Numbered from the stretch's first letter, positions 53,670 to 64,000 are shown. The stretch is DNA of 64,000 bases from Macrostomum hystrix (GCA_950097015.1 CATNEN010000024.1:6834001-6898000), one strand, 5' to 3'. The notes: a model not told the origin generated them from the letters alone. Program-made: numbers and translations.

Positions 53670-54010
53670 GTCGATTTGGGTTAGTGAAGATTCGGGTTAG
53701 TGAAGATTCGGGTTAGTGAAGATTCGGGTTAGTGAAGATTCGGGTTGGTGAAGATTTGGGTTAGTGAAGATTCGGGTTAGTGAAGATTCGGGTTAGTGAA
53801 GATTCGGGTTAGTGAAGATTCGGGTTGATGAAGATTCGGGTTAGTGAAGATTCGGGTTAGTGAAGATTCGGGTTAGTAAAGATTCGGGTTAGTGAAGATT
53901 CGGGTTAGTGAAGATTCGGGTTAGTGAAGATTCGGGTTAGTGAAGATTCAGGTTAGTGAAGATTCGGGTTGGTGAAGATTCGGGTTAGTGAAGATTCGGG
54001 TTGGGGAAGT
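53670..54010 (+). repeat. 16-bp minisatellite containing GGGTTAGTG
   Basis: About 21 copies of GAAGATTCGGGTTAGT. The unit includes the hexamer GGGTTA, a permutation of the animal telomere repeat, but flanked by unrelated bases, so this is an ordinary minisatellite. Confidence 0.96.
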
Positions 54011-54370
54011 TTCTAGTTGGTGAAATTTCGGGTTGTCATGTCAAGTGAAGTCGAAATATCTGACTTGAAATGCCACTATGAATTTGCAAGCCATTGCTTT
54101 AGACAAAAGATCTAAAAACTGAGCTAAGTGTGTCGTCGTACTAAGCGTGTAGCTGCTCGGTAACAACGACTGCTGCTATTTTGTTTGTTTGTTATTCGTC
54201 TAAATTATTGGTCCGAGTCATTTTTGCTACTTGCATCACCAACATAAGTAGTAGACGAAGCAAAGGGAATATTATGCTATGTTTGCTACGTCGAAAGTGG
54301 CAGGTTTGATTTGAGTAATTGGCGGGGATCTTTTGAGTAGAACGATGTAGAGTAGCTAGTTAAAGAGGTA
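54011..54370. other. non-coding gap
   Basis: 360 bases with no feature I can support. Confidence 0.4.
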
Positions 54371-54371
54371 A

Positions 54372-54755
54372 AGTAGGGTAGAGGCAGAGGCGGGTGGAGA
54401 CAGAGGTAGAGGCGGGTGGAGACAGAGGTAGAGGCGGGTGGAGACAGAGGTAGAGGCGGGTTAGAGACAGAGGTAGAGGCGGGTGGAGACAGAGGTAGAG
54501 GCGGGTGGAGACAGAGGTAGAGGCGGGTTAGAGGCAGAGGTAGAGGCGGGTGGAGACAGAGGTAGAGGCGGGTGGAGACAGAGGTAGAGGCGGGTTAGAG
54601 ACAGAGGTAGAGGCGGGTGGAGACAGAGGTAGAGGCGGGTGGAGACAGAGGTAGAGGCGGGTTAGAGGCAGAGGTAGAGGCGGGTGGAGACAGAGGTAGA
54701 GGCGGGTGGAGACAGAGGTAGAGGCGGGTTAGAGACAGAGGTAGAGGTGGGTGGT
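54372..54755 (+). repeat. 22-bp purine-rich minisatellite
   Basis: About 17 copies of a 22-bp unit containing AGAGGTAGAGGCGGGTGGAG. The variants GGTTAGAGAC and GGTTAGAGGC recur at regular intervals (about every third unit), which gives a higher-order period of about 134 bp. Confidence 0.95.
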
Positions 54756-55125
54756 GAATGGGGTAGAGTTTGTTTAAGTAAGAAAGGTTTATATAAAATA
54801 AAGAATAGAATACGGTCGCAAAACATCACAAATCATATAGAGACAATTTCGCTTACATTTTTAATACGCATGGTTAAAAAAAGCCAGCATTCTGGTTGCC
54901 TAAAGTCATATTTGGCTTAAAGCAAATAGTTTAAATTAAAATATATCTAAATACAACAGGTCACAATACTGCCGATTGAACAGGTGACTAGGCTAGTCTA
55001 AGTTTGAAGGGGCTCAAATCGTGCAAATGCAAAACTTTTTCGGGCCTAAAAGATATATTATATCGACAGATTTGGTAAGACGGAATTAAAGATTGGTGGA
55101 TACGTGGATTTCATTTTGTTAGGAT
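54756..55125. other. non-coding gap
   Basis: 370 A/T-rich bases between two arrays; no gene or RNA that I can support. Confidence 0.4.
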
Positions 55126-56462
55126 TTATTTGAGTTGGGATTTCGTCGATTTGGGATTTCAGTGAGTTGGGATTTCAGTGAGTTGGGATTTCATCGAGCT
55201 GGGATTCCTTTGAGTTGGGATTTCTTTGAGATGGGATTTCTTTGAGTTGGGATTTCTTTGAGATGGGATTTCTTTGAGATGGGATTTCTTTGAGATGGGA
55301 TTTCATCGAGTTGTGATTTCTTTGAGATGGGATTTCTTTGAGATGGGATTTCTTTGAGTTGGGATTTCTTTGAGATGGGATTTCTTTGAGATGGGATTTC
55401 TTTGAGATGAGATTTCATCGAGTTGTGATTTCATCGAGTTGTGATTTCTTTGAGTTGTGATTTCTTTGAGTTGGGATTTCTTTGAGATGGGATTTCTTTG
55501 AGTTAGGATTTCATCGAGTTGTGATTTCTTTGAGATGGGATTTCTTTGAGATGGGATTTCTTTGAGATGGGATTTCTTTGAGATGGGATTTCTTTGAGAT
55601 GGGATTTCTTTGAGATGGGATTTCTTTGAGATGGGATTTCTTTGAGATGGGATTTCTTTGAGATGGGATTTCTTTGAATTGGGATTTCATCGAGTTGTGA
55701 TTTCTTTGAGATGGGATTTCTTTGAGATGGGATTTCATCGAGTTGTGATTTCATCGAGTTGTGATTTCTTTGAGATGGGATTTCTTTGAGATGGGATTTC
55801 ATCGAGTTGTGATTCCTTTGAGATGGGATTTCTTTGAGATGGGATTTCTTTGAGATGGGATTTCTTTGAGATGAGATTTCATCGAGTTGTGATTTCATCG
55901 AGTTGTGATTTCTTTGAGTTGTGATTTCTTTGAGTTGGGATTTCTTTGAGATGGGATTTCTTTGAGTTAGGATTTCATCGAGTTGTGATTTCTTTGAGAT
56001 GGGATTTCTTTGAGATGGGATTTCTTTGAGATGGGATTTCTTTGAGATGGGATTTCTTTGAGATGGGATTTCTTTGAGATGGGATTTCTTTGAGATGGGA
56101 TTTCTTTGAGATGGGATTTCTTTGAGATGGGATTTCTTTGAGATGGGATTTCTTTGAATTGGGATTTCATCGAGTTGTGATTTCTTTGAGATGGGATTTC
56201 TTTGAGATGGGATTTCATCGAGTTGTGATTTCATCGAGTTGTGATTTCTTTGAGATGGGATTTCTTTGAGATGGGATTTCATCGAGTTGTGATTCCTTTG
56301 AGATGGGATTTCTTTGAGATGGGATTTCTTTGAATTGGGATTTCATCGAGTTGTGATTTTTTCAGTTGGGATTTCATCGAGTTGTGATTTCTTTGAGTTG
56401 GGATTTCTTTGAGTTGGGATTTCTTTGAGATGGGGTTTCTTTGAGTTGGGATTTCTCTGAAT
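55126..56462 (+). repeat. 16-bp minisatellite with a 464-bp higher-order duplication
   Basis: About 83 copies of GAGATGGGATTTCTTT with variants TTTCATCGAGTTG and GAGTTGGGATTTC. The variant order from about 55404 repeats from about 55868, a shift of 464 bp or 29 units. As 16 is not a multiple of three, the long minus-strand frames are by-products. Confidence 0.97.
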
Positions 56463-56626
56463 AGGGAATTTAGTAAAAGAGGAGTTTTTAAAGGGACTTG
56501 GCAGAGTTTTAGGATTTACTTGTTGAAAGATCTGAGTTCCGATAAAGTTGTACCAACATGCACGAACAAATAAAGGAAACAGTGGCATTGAGCAGAGCGG
56601 TGATTGGTCGGAGCCTTCGCAGCCAA

Positions 56627-57193
56627 TCACAGCACGCCCCTGTCCAGCAGTTCCTGCACACCGTCGCACAGTGGCGCCATGTGGCCGGCCAATTTCGACT
56701 CCGGATCCAGCAGAGCCTCCAGGAAGCCGCGGTCCGAGAAGAACTGGGCGCAGGTGCGAACTCCGCGCAGCGACTTCTCGCTCAGGTGACGCCGGGTGGC
56801 CCGCAGCACCAGGTCCTCGCAGCGCTGAACTCGCAGGATGGCCTCGCCGATGTCCACCTGACGTTGTCGACGAAAAGTGCGCACCGCTGTTTCGGCCAGC
56901 TCGGAGAATTGGTCGCGAAATTCTTCGACGAGATTTTTTTCGTCCTCGTTGAGAACATTGTTGAGATAGAGCACACCGATCTTCATGTTGATCTTCACCA
57001 CCTGCTTCATCAGCCGCTTAGCCGGCTGCCGTGATCCGCACCACAGCTTCACAACTCGGTAGAGCTCGTCTAGCAGTCGGGCCGATGTTGAGTCTAGAAA
57101 GATTTTTAGAGCAGACTTCGAAGCTAATCGGCCAATCAGCTTCTTCTGGGCTCTGACGCTGATGCTGTGCGAGTTGAACTTGCCGTCGTCGCT

Positions 57194-57226
<33 letters not shown>

Positions 57227-57340
57227 TCCTTTCGCGCCTCCACTAGCTTCTGCCTCTGGATTAGGGGAGGGAGGATGTTTTTGGCTCTCTAAATCTCGAT
57301 CTATCAAATTCTCTCTTTCATTTTGGCTTCTTTTAATCAA
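56627..57340 (-). CDS. TNFAIP8 (TIPE) family protein, main coding exon
   Basis: From about FNSHSISVRAQKKL to the stop (185 residues) the sequence follows TNFAIP8: VRAQKKLIGRLASKSALK, LLDELYRVVKLW, VKINMKIGVLYLNN, a central FRDQFSELAETAVRTF helix, RRHLSEKSLRGV, FFSDRGFLEALLDP and LCDGVQELLD. These proteins form an all-helical fold with a hydrophobic cavity that carries phosphoinositides and act in apoptosis and immune control. Upstream in frame lies an acidic segment and a run of 12 Gly from a GGC repeat. There is no in-frame ATG before the domain (57340 is TTG), so the start must be in an upstream exon; TCCCCTAATCCAG near 57256 is one possible acceptor. The 3' end lies 165 bases from a minisatellite. 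Confidence 0.91.
57190..57228 (+). repeat. GCC trinucleotide repeat encoding polyGly on the minus strand
   Basis: Twelve to thirteen GCC units in a row inside the TNFAIP8-family exon, read as GGC (Gly) on the coding strand, just before the conserved domain. Confidence 0.95.
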
Positions 57341-57487
57341 CGAAATCGCACTAAATAAATTATTCCTCCTGACTTGAAGTGTCGCTAATAGAGCACGAGT
57401 AGTTTGTTAATTTCCCCGTATGGTTGGGGACCACAGCTCTCCTAATGCCTCTAACCAGCTGTTGTCTTCGTGATTGAGAGTACTTAC

Positions 57488-58588
57488 CTCACTAAGTATG
57501 CCTTTCCTATTGCTGCACTTCTTAATATTGAGGGATTGAGAAATGGAAACGAATGATGTAGAGAATGAGATTGAGAAGATGAGAGGGAGAGAAGGAAATA
57601 GAGATCAGGAGAGGGAGGGGAGGAGAGTGAGCGGAAGAGGTGGAGGGTTGGAGTGGGAGAGGAGGAGAGTGAGAGGGAGAGGAAGAGATGGAGGGTTGGA
57701 GTGGTAGAGGAGGAGAGGGTGAGGAAGAGGGGGAGAGGAAGAGAGAGAGAGGAGGAGGGGAGGAGGAGAGGGAGAGGATGGGAGGGAGAGGAGGAGAGTG
57801 AGATAAGGAGAGGAAGAGGAGGAGAGGGAGAGGAGGAGAGGGAGAGGAGGAGAGGGAGAGTAGGAGAGTGAGAGGAGGAGATGGAGAGGAGGAGAGGGAG
57901 AGGAGGAGAGGGTGAGGAGGAGATGGAGAGGAGGAGAGGGTGAGGAGGAGATGGAGAGGAGGAGAGGGTGAGGAGGAGATGGAGAGGAGGAGATGGAGAG
58001 GAGGAGAGGGTGAGGAGGAGATGGAGAGGAGGAGAGGGAGAGGAGGAGAGGGAGAGGAGGAGAGGGTGAGGAGGAGATGGAGAGGAGGAGAGGGTGAGGA
58101 GGAGAGGGAGAGGAGGAGAGGGTGAGGAGGAGATGGAGAGGAGGAGAGGGAGAGGAGGAGAGGGAGTGGAGGAGAGAGAGAAGATGAGATGGCAGAGCTT
58201 GATGTGTAGACAGTAATGAAGAGCGCAAAGGTGAGCAATCTGCATTTATATGCATTTTATCCTGCTGAACCTGCACTGGCAGTCTCCTAAGCTTTTGTCT
58301 GATCGATGTCAGCCGCCTCACTAAGAAGAGAAATGCAAACTCACCAGTGGACCGCGACATGACACAAAAGCAGAGCGAAAGCAGAATTGATCCGGATTGT
58401 ATTCCAGCTGAAAGATTGCGGGATTCTTAAGCCAGTCAATTACTTCACGCTAAAGGCTGCATTGGAAGCTTAAAATATGTCATGGCCAGGCTAGTTGCAT
58501 GCGGTATACTCACCTGATTTTCTCCCCAATCATCCTCTTCCTCCTTCTCCGCGTCTCCCTTCTGCTCAGAGATGGCATTCTCTACCAT
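57488..58588 (-). CDS. candidate upstream exons, possibly the N-terminus of the TNFAIP8-family gene
   Basis: Three phase-0 exons can be drawn: 58588-58514 (perfect Kozak GCCATGG, then MVENAISEQKGD and an acidic end, donor CAG/GTGAGT), 58449-58345 (acceptor CAGCCTTTAG, donor CTG/GTGAGT; contains VIDWLKNPAIFQLEYNPD) and 57520-57488 (33 bases, donor GAG/GTAAGT). Together they give 71 residues. All face the TNFAIP8-family exon, which lacks a start codon. The TNFAIP8-family exon has phase-0 acceptors near 57254 and 57292, so one gene with an N-terminal extension is possible. I do not recognise the extension itself. The third exon is the least certain. A further donor (CTTG/GTAAGTAG at about 59573) may mark a 5' non-coding exon. 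Confidence 0.5.
57560..58190 (+). repeat. GA-rich (GAGGAGAGG) tandem array
   Basis: About 630 bases of almost pure purine on the plus strand, units of 12 and 6 bp such as GAGAGGAGGAGA, with GAGATG and GAGGGTGA variants. It lies between two candidate exons. Such mirror-like purine tracts can form triplex DNA. Three long overlapping minus-strand frames here are by-products. Confidence 0.95.
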
Positions 58589-58839
58589 GGCCTGAGCACA
58601 GTGTGTAGTGAGGCGGTTTTGCGGCGCCAGCGAATCAGAGAGAGAAAGTTGAGCAGTGCGTGAGATTTTGCAGCCGGATGGTCGATAGTTAGAGAGGGCA
58701 TTGTGGAGGAAGGGTGGAGGGCTACGTAAGATTCTGGGAATGCGACTATTGTGGACCGCCACTAGCGCGTATTGTAGCTCTGAGCAAAATGGAAAATAGT
58801 GCTCAGTAGAAGATATCTGAGATCGATAGGGGAATAGAG

Positions 58840-59465
58840 GGTACGGATGAGATTATAGAGATGAGGAGAGATGAGAGAGGGAGTGAGATGAGAGAGGGGT
58901 GAGATGAGAGAGGGAGTGAGAAGAGAGGGGGGTGAGATGAGAGAGGGAGTGAGATGAGAGAGAGAGTGAGATGAGAGAGAGGGTGAGATAGAGGGAGGTG
59001 AGATGTGAGAGGGGGTGAGATAGAGGGGGGTGAGATGAGAGAGTGGAGAGATGAGAGAGTGGAGAGATGAGATAGGGGGAGAAGATGAGAGAGGGGGTGA
59101 GATGAGAGAGGGGGAGAGATAAGAGAGGGGGTGAGATGAGAGAGAGGGTGAGATAAAGGGAGGTGAGATGTGAGAGGGGTGAGATGAGAGAGGGGGTGAG
59201 ATAGAGGGGGGTGAGATGAGAGAGTTGAGAGATGAGAGAGTGGAGAGATGAGAGAGGGGGAGAAGATGAGAGAGGGGGGTGAGATAGAGGGGGTGAGATG
59301 AGAGAGTGGAGAGATGAGAGAGTGGAGAGATGAGAGAGGGGGAGAAGATGAGAGAGGGGGTGAGATGAGAGAGGGGAGAGATGAGAGAGAGGGAGAGATG
59401 AGAGAGAGGGAGAGATGAGAGAGGGGGAGAGATGACAGAGGGGGAGAGATGAGAGAGGGGTAGTG
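58840..59465 (+). repeat. GA-rich (GAGATGAGAGAGGGG) tandem array
   Basis: About 625 bases of purine-rich repeats with GAGATGAGAGAGGGGGT and GAGTGGAGAGATGAGA variants and block duplications, for example around 58985-59090 and 59165-59270. No gene. Confidence 0.94.
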
Positions 59466-60050
59466 AGTAATAGGAAGACAGAAGCTAGATAGAAGGATGG
59501 AGGAAGAAACGAAGAAATTAAAGGGAAAAAAGTTCCAATAAATAAAAAAACATTCCCTACTTACCAAGCATCGCTGAAGCGGCAATTCTCGTTGGTGACA
59601 AGGCTTTTATAAAAGTGCAAAAGGGCTTGCTGCTGCGAAAAAGCGAATTAATTCCTGCGCTCCGTAGCACAATGGCTAAAAAAGCAAGAATTGAGTCAAT
59701 TTCACAAAGGCCTCGCGCCCACTACAATTTATTTAGAGACTCGCCGCCTTTTCCGCTTGGCTGATAAAATTCTAAAGCTCAAGATAAGAAAGCGGGATAA
59801 GGAGGCTGATTCTGGGTCTGGAAGACCGATTGGGTGAAATTATTTTAGGCGAGGGTAAATGAGGCCGATGGAAATGCAACTTGCCGGGAAAGTGCGATAG
59901 CTGTGGGCGCGTTAGGAGGGGAATGCAAGGAATTTTAATCAGAAAAAATATTTTTATTTAGGATATTAGCACTCATTTCAATGCAGAGCTGAGCTGGAAA
60001 TATTGAATCGGAAAACACCTACGAGTTGGGTGGGGAAGGAGGTAGAGTAG
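59466..60050. other. non-coding gap with a possible splice donor
   Basis: A good minus-strand donor (CTTG/GTAAGTAG) lies at about 59573, after a GC-balanced stretch with possible acceptors at about 59637-59645 (CTTTTTCGCAG). No frame joins in phase to the candidate exon at 58588, so it may be a 5' non-coding exon. Nothing else seen. Confidence 0.3.
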
Positions 60051-60725
60051 GGTGGAGAAGGAGGTAGAGTAGGGTGGAGACAGTTTGAGCAGGGTGGAGA
60101 CAGAGTTTGAGCAGGGTGGAGACAATTTGAGCAGAGTTTGAGCAGGCTGGAGACAATTTGAGCAGATTTTGAGCAGGCTGGAGACAGTTCGAACAGAGAT
60201 TGAGCAGGGTGAAGACAGTTTGAGCAGGGTGGAGACAGTTTGAGCAGGGTGGAGACAGTTTGAGCAGGGTGAAGACAGTTTGAGCAGGGTGGAGACAGAG
60301 TTTGAGCAGGATGAAGACAGTTTGAGCCGGGTGTAGACAGAGTTTGAGCAGGGTGGAGACAGAGTTTGAGCAGGGTGGAGACAGAGTTTGAGCAGGATGG
60401 AGACAGAGTTTGAGCAGGGTGGAGACAGAGTTTGAGCAGGATGGAGACAGAGTTTGAGCAGGATGAAGACAGTTTGAGCAGGGTGGAGACAGAGTTTGAG
60501 CAGGGTGGAGACAGTTTGAGCAGGGTGGAGACAGTTTGAGCAGGGTGGAGACAGTTTGAGAAGGGTGGAGACAGAGTTTGAGCAGGGTGGAGACAGAGTT
60601 TGAGCAGGATGGAGACAGAGTTTGAGCAGGGTGGAGACAGAGTTTGAGCAGGATGAAGACAGTTTGAGCAGGGTGGAGACAGAGTTTGAGCAGGGTGGAG
60701 ACAGAGTTTGAGCAGGGTGGAGCAT
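60050..60725 (+). repeat. 20/22-bp minisatellite (GTTTGAGCAGGGTGGAGACA)
   Basis: About 32 copies of GTTTGAGCAGGGTGGAGACA with an optional GA that makes 20-bp and 22-bp versions. GGATGAAGAC and GGCTGGAGAC variants occur. Long minus-strand frames are by-products. Confidence 0.95.
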
Positions 60726-61199
60726 GCATTTGTCTTCGAGGCATTCGGACCGGGTTGGGGTTGCTGCTGCTTTCCTATTTCCGCCCTGCCAATCCTTATT
60801 ATTTCATCAGCAAAAAAGCAGACAGAAGAACAGAAAAATGCTCAACAGAACAACGAGTTATCCCATCTCGCAGCTGCCCGCATCCTATGACTATTGATCC
60901 CAGTCTGAGCCTCGATCTGAACCCGAGGATCCTCACAGCCTCGATCGATACTGCAGGTAAACTCCACCCACCCATCTAGCCGGGCAGTGGGCGTGACCCA
61001 GACAGGAGGCCTAGTAGAACTCGCCTGTCCAGGCTTGTCTGACCCGCCCCCGCGCAGCATTCTTTTCTTCCTCTTGTGTCGAGATGAAGCATTTCGCTGC
61101 GCTGCCTACCCAGCATCCGCACGGTTGGAAGAGCGAGAAGCGCTACACGACAAAGGAAAAATTTCATACACGCTGCACTATCAGTTATGACTTGACAAT
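60726..61199 (+). other. possible plus-strand exon between two arrays
   Basis: After an acceptor-like CCTTATTATTTCATCAG ending at about 60811, a frame reads AKKQTEEQKNAQQNNELSHL then AAARIL and a stop at about 60890, a charged Gln/Asn-rich end that could be a terminal exon. A donor-like CTGCAG/GTAAAC at about 60956 suggests another reading. The evidence is weak and I name no product. Confidence 0.25.
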
Positions 61200-61660
61200 T
61201 ACTGACTCTCTACCCGATTACACTTTCCCTCTACCCGACTACACTTTCCTTCTATCCAATTACACTTTCCTTCTATCCGGTTAAACTTTCTCTCTTCCCG
61301 ACTGCACTTTCTCTCTACCCGACTGCACTTTCTCTCTACCCGACTGCACTTTCTCTCTACCCGACTGCACTTTCTCTCTACCCGACTGCACTTTCTCTCT
61401 ACCCGACTGCACTTTCTCTCTACCCGACTGCACTTTCTCTCTACCCGACTGCACTTTCTCTCTACCCGACTGCACTTTCTCTCTACCCGACTGCACTTTC
61501 TCTCTACCTGATTACACTTTCCCTCCACCTGATTACACTTTTACTCCAACTGATTACACTTTCCCTCCACCTGATTACACTTTCCCTCCACCTGATTACA
61601 CTTTCCCTCCACCTGATTACACTTTCCCTCCACCTGATTACACTTTCCTTTCACCAACTG
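61200..61660 (+). repeat. 21-bp minisatellite, two related versions side by side
   Basis: About 22 copies of a 21-bp unit. The first part uses CTTTCTCTCTACCCGACTGC, the second CTTTCCCTCCACCTGATTAC, with intermediate units between. The sharp switch near 61505 shows two local expansions of one ancestral unit. Confidence 0.95.
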
Positions 61661-62440
61661 CTCCTTCCAAATCTGCGAAATCGTAATTACAATCCAGATT
61701 GTAGCTCGTATAACTGCATTGTTGAATACATTCGCATATTCCTACTTATTAAGTAGTGAAGTGCAGATTCTGCCCTAATTTGAGTTGCAGCTCTAAGGAA
61801 AATATTCAGAAGTAAATATTGCCTCTACGAATATTTTTTACTGTTTTTAGGGTCGAGTTCAAACATGCTAATCAGCTGTGAGATAAGCTCTCTTAGGGGG
61901 GGTGCATTTAGAGGAAGTAACTCAGTTTGCTTTTTCTTAGTTGAAACTTTACAAATGGCACGTGTGTACTGATTTCCTGAGCCCTTATCATTCCTATCTC
62001 GGCACAGTTGAAATAATCCCACGTGGTTTTAATCCCGTATAAGCTAGATTATCATTTGGGCATGTGAGTTGGGATTTTCTACGCGATATGGGACTACCTT
62101 TAGTTGTAATTTTTCATAGAGCTGTGTTTTTATGGAACTTAAGGGACTTTATTTGAGTTCAGATTTCTGTTATTTAGGATTTTCGTTGAAAAAAATGCAG
62201 GAGGGCTGCAGGCAATGGCACATCATTTGGTGACACTAGACCCGCAGCCAGCGAGGAGGCAATTCTGCCCATGTCGCTGACTCCTGTGCACACACGCACA
62301 CACTATACAGTACACAGGCACACAGGTGTGTACATCTGCCATGACTTTCTCATCGTCAGGCAGCGTGCACTCTCTGACGGAGTGACAGCCTTGGAGGTTG
62401 GCCCTCAAGGCCGTAAATTGCATGAGTAGTCCCCAAGCCT
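61661..62440. other. non-coding gap with a dispersed repeat
   Basis: No gene that I can support. It contains the longest copy of the dispersed repeat (62204-62330). GTGAGTTGGGATTTTC at about 62066 resembles the unit of the neighbouring array. Confidence 0.45.
62204..62330 (+). repeat. dispersed repeat copy 3 (longest)
   Basis: Blocks GGCTGCAGGCAATGGCACAT, GAGGAGGCAATTCTGCCC and CGCTGACTCCTGTGCACAC appear in the same order, in whole or part, at 40796-40880 (minus), 47917-47955 and 50764-50816. CA/TG-rich sequence follows. It may be a short interspersed element; no pol III boxes seen in this copy. Confidence 0.6.
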
Positions 62441-62442
62441 TC

Positions 62443-64000
62443 TCTCAATTGAGATTTCAATTGAGTAGGGATTTCAATTGAGTAGGGATTTCAATTGAGT
62501 AGGGATTTCAATTGAGTAGGGATTTCAATTGAGTATGGATTTCAATTGAGTAGGGATTTCAATTGAGTAGGGATTTCAATTGAGTAGGGATTTCAATTGA
62601 GTAGGGATTTCAATTGAGTAGGGATTTCAATTGAGTAGGGATTTCAATTGAGTAGGGATTTCAATTGAGTAGGGATTTCAATTGAGTAGGGATTTCAATT
62701 GAGTAGGGATTTCAATTGAGTATGGATTTCAATTGAGTAGGGATTTCAATTGAGTAGGGATTTCAATTGAGTAGGTATTTCAATTGAGTAGGGATTTCAA
62801 TTGAGTAGGGATTTCAATTGAGTAGGGATTTCAATTGAGTAGGGATTTCAATTGAGTATGGATTTCAATTGAGTAGGGATTTCAATTGAGTAGGGATTTC
62901 AATTGAGTAGGTATTTCAATTGAGTAGGGATTTCAATTGAGTAGGGATTTCAATTGAGTAGGGATTTCAATTGAGTAGGGATTTCAATTGAGTATGGATT
63001 TCAATTGAGTAGGGATTTCAATTGAGTAGGGATTTCAATTGAGTAGGGATTTCAATTGAGTAGGGATTTCAATTGAGTAGGGATTTCAATTGAGTAGGGA
63101 TTTCAATTGAGTAGGGATTTCAATTGAGTAGGGATTTCAATTGAGTAGGGATTTCAATTGAGTAGGGATTTCAATTGAGTAGGGATTTCAATTGAGTAGG
63201 GATTTCAATTGAGTAGGGATTTCAATTGAGTAGGGATTTCAATTGAGTATGGATTTCAATTGAGTAGGGATTTCAATTGAGTATGGATTTCAATTGAGTA
63301 GGGATTTCAATTGAGTAGGGATTTCAATTGAGTAAGGATTTCAATTGAGTAGGGATTTCAATTGAGTAGGGATTTCAATTGAGTAGGGATTTCAATTGAG
63401 TATGGATTTCAATAGAGTAGGGATTTCAATTGAGTAGGGATTTCAATTGAGTAGGTATTTCAATTGAGTAGGGATTTCAATTGAGTAGGGATTTCAATTG
63501 AGTAGGGATTTCAATTGAGTAGGGATTTCAATTGAGTAGGGATTTCAATTGAGTAGGGATTTCAATTGAGTAGGGATTTCAATTGAGTAGGGATTTCAAT
63601 TGAGTAGGGATTTCAATTGAGTAGGGATTTCAATTGAGTAGGGATTTCAATTGAGTAGGGATTTCAATTGAGTAGGGATTTCAATTGAGTAGGGATTTCA
63701 ATTGAGTAGGGATTTCAATTGAGTAGGGATTTCAATTGAGTAGGGATTTCAATTGAGTAGGGATTTCAATTGAGTAGGGATTTCAATTGAGTAGGGATTT
63801 CAATTGAGTAGGGATTTCAATTGAGTAGGGATTTCAATTGAGTAGGGATTTCAATTGAGTAGGGATTTCAATTGAGTAGGGATTTCAATTGAGTAGGGAT
63901 TTCAATTGAGTAGGGATTTCAATTGAGTAGGGATTTCAATTGAGTATGGATTTCAATTGAGTAGGGATTTCAATTGAGTAGGGATTTCAATTGAGTAGGG
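62443..64000 (+). repeat. 17-bp minisatellite running off the window
   Basis: More than 90 copies of GAGTAGGGATTTCAATT, very homogeneous, with rare TATGG, GTATT and AAGG variants. Blocks with the same variant order recur (for example 62720-62960). The array is still open at 64000, so its length is unknown. Confidence 0.98.

Noticed and set aside
53670-54010. Interstitial telomere
   Set aside because: GGGTTA is present, but always inside a 16-bp unit with GAAGATTC; there are no TTAGGG runs.
55503-56282. 259-residue Lys/Ser-rich protein on the minus strand
   Set aside because: By-product of the 16-bp array; neighbouring frames are equally open.
55126-56462. Array of NF-kB-type sites (GGGATTTC)
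   Set aside because: The unit lacks the final CC of a kB site; the match is partial and the array looks neutral.
57484-58360. Three overlapping Ser/Pro/Leu frames of about 250 residues
   Set aside because: All come from the pyrimidine strand of the GA-rich array; three frames open at once is not coding evidence.
59650-59690. tRNA A-box-like TAGCACAATGGCTAA
   Set aside because: No B box follows on the same strand.

Overview
This looks like nuclear DNA of an animal. The right half holds intron-containing genes with clear GT-AG junctions for typical metazoan families: an OTU deubiquitinase, a C2/PH-type protein, a KChIP-like calcium sensor and a TNFAIP8-family protein. The left end holds most of a Maverick/Polinton element. 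The very high load of minisatellites would suit a flatworm or another spiralian, but that placement is a guess; nothing in the window fixes the species.

Region 1 (1 to about 12,130) is the Polinton. Recognisable genes are an A32/FtsK-type packaging ATPase, an adenain-like cysteine protease, a 1268-residue protein-primed DNA polymerase B, a retroviral-type integrase and a parvovirus-like phospholipase A2. Around them lie small virion-type or membrane proteins, a coiled-coil protein and a DUF3102-like protein. The genes are tightly packed, intronless, and mostly start right after an oligo-A run. The major and minor capsid genes and both terminal inverted repeats are not seen, so the element continues to the left of the window. 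The DUF3102-like gene is the odd one: a four-box heat-shock element, an E-box and a TATA box lie upstream of it in textbook order.

Region 2 (12,132-36,081) is one uninterrupted 24-kb satellite of about 800 copies of a 30-bp unit, with higher-order repeats marked by 29-bp units.

Region 3 (36,100-64,000) is host sequence with genes on the minus strand. Exons of an OTUD4/Otu-like gene touch the satellite and may continue beyond it. A seven-exon C2/PH gene (40,481-46,249) has phase-consistent splice sites, and four of its six introns each carry a different minisatellite. An intronless KChIP-like gene lies at 50,917-51,576 and a TNFAIP8-family exon at 56,627-57,340, with possible upstream exons to 58,588. 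The rest is at least 14 further arrays (units 12 to 41 bp), a tRNA-derived SINE-like head, a short dispersed repeat family, and an apparently orphan histone-type 3' stem-loop at 37,788. The last array runs off the right edge.
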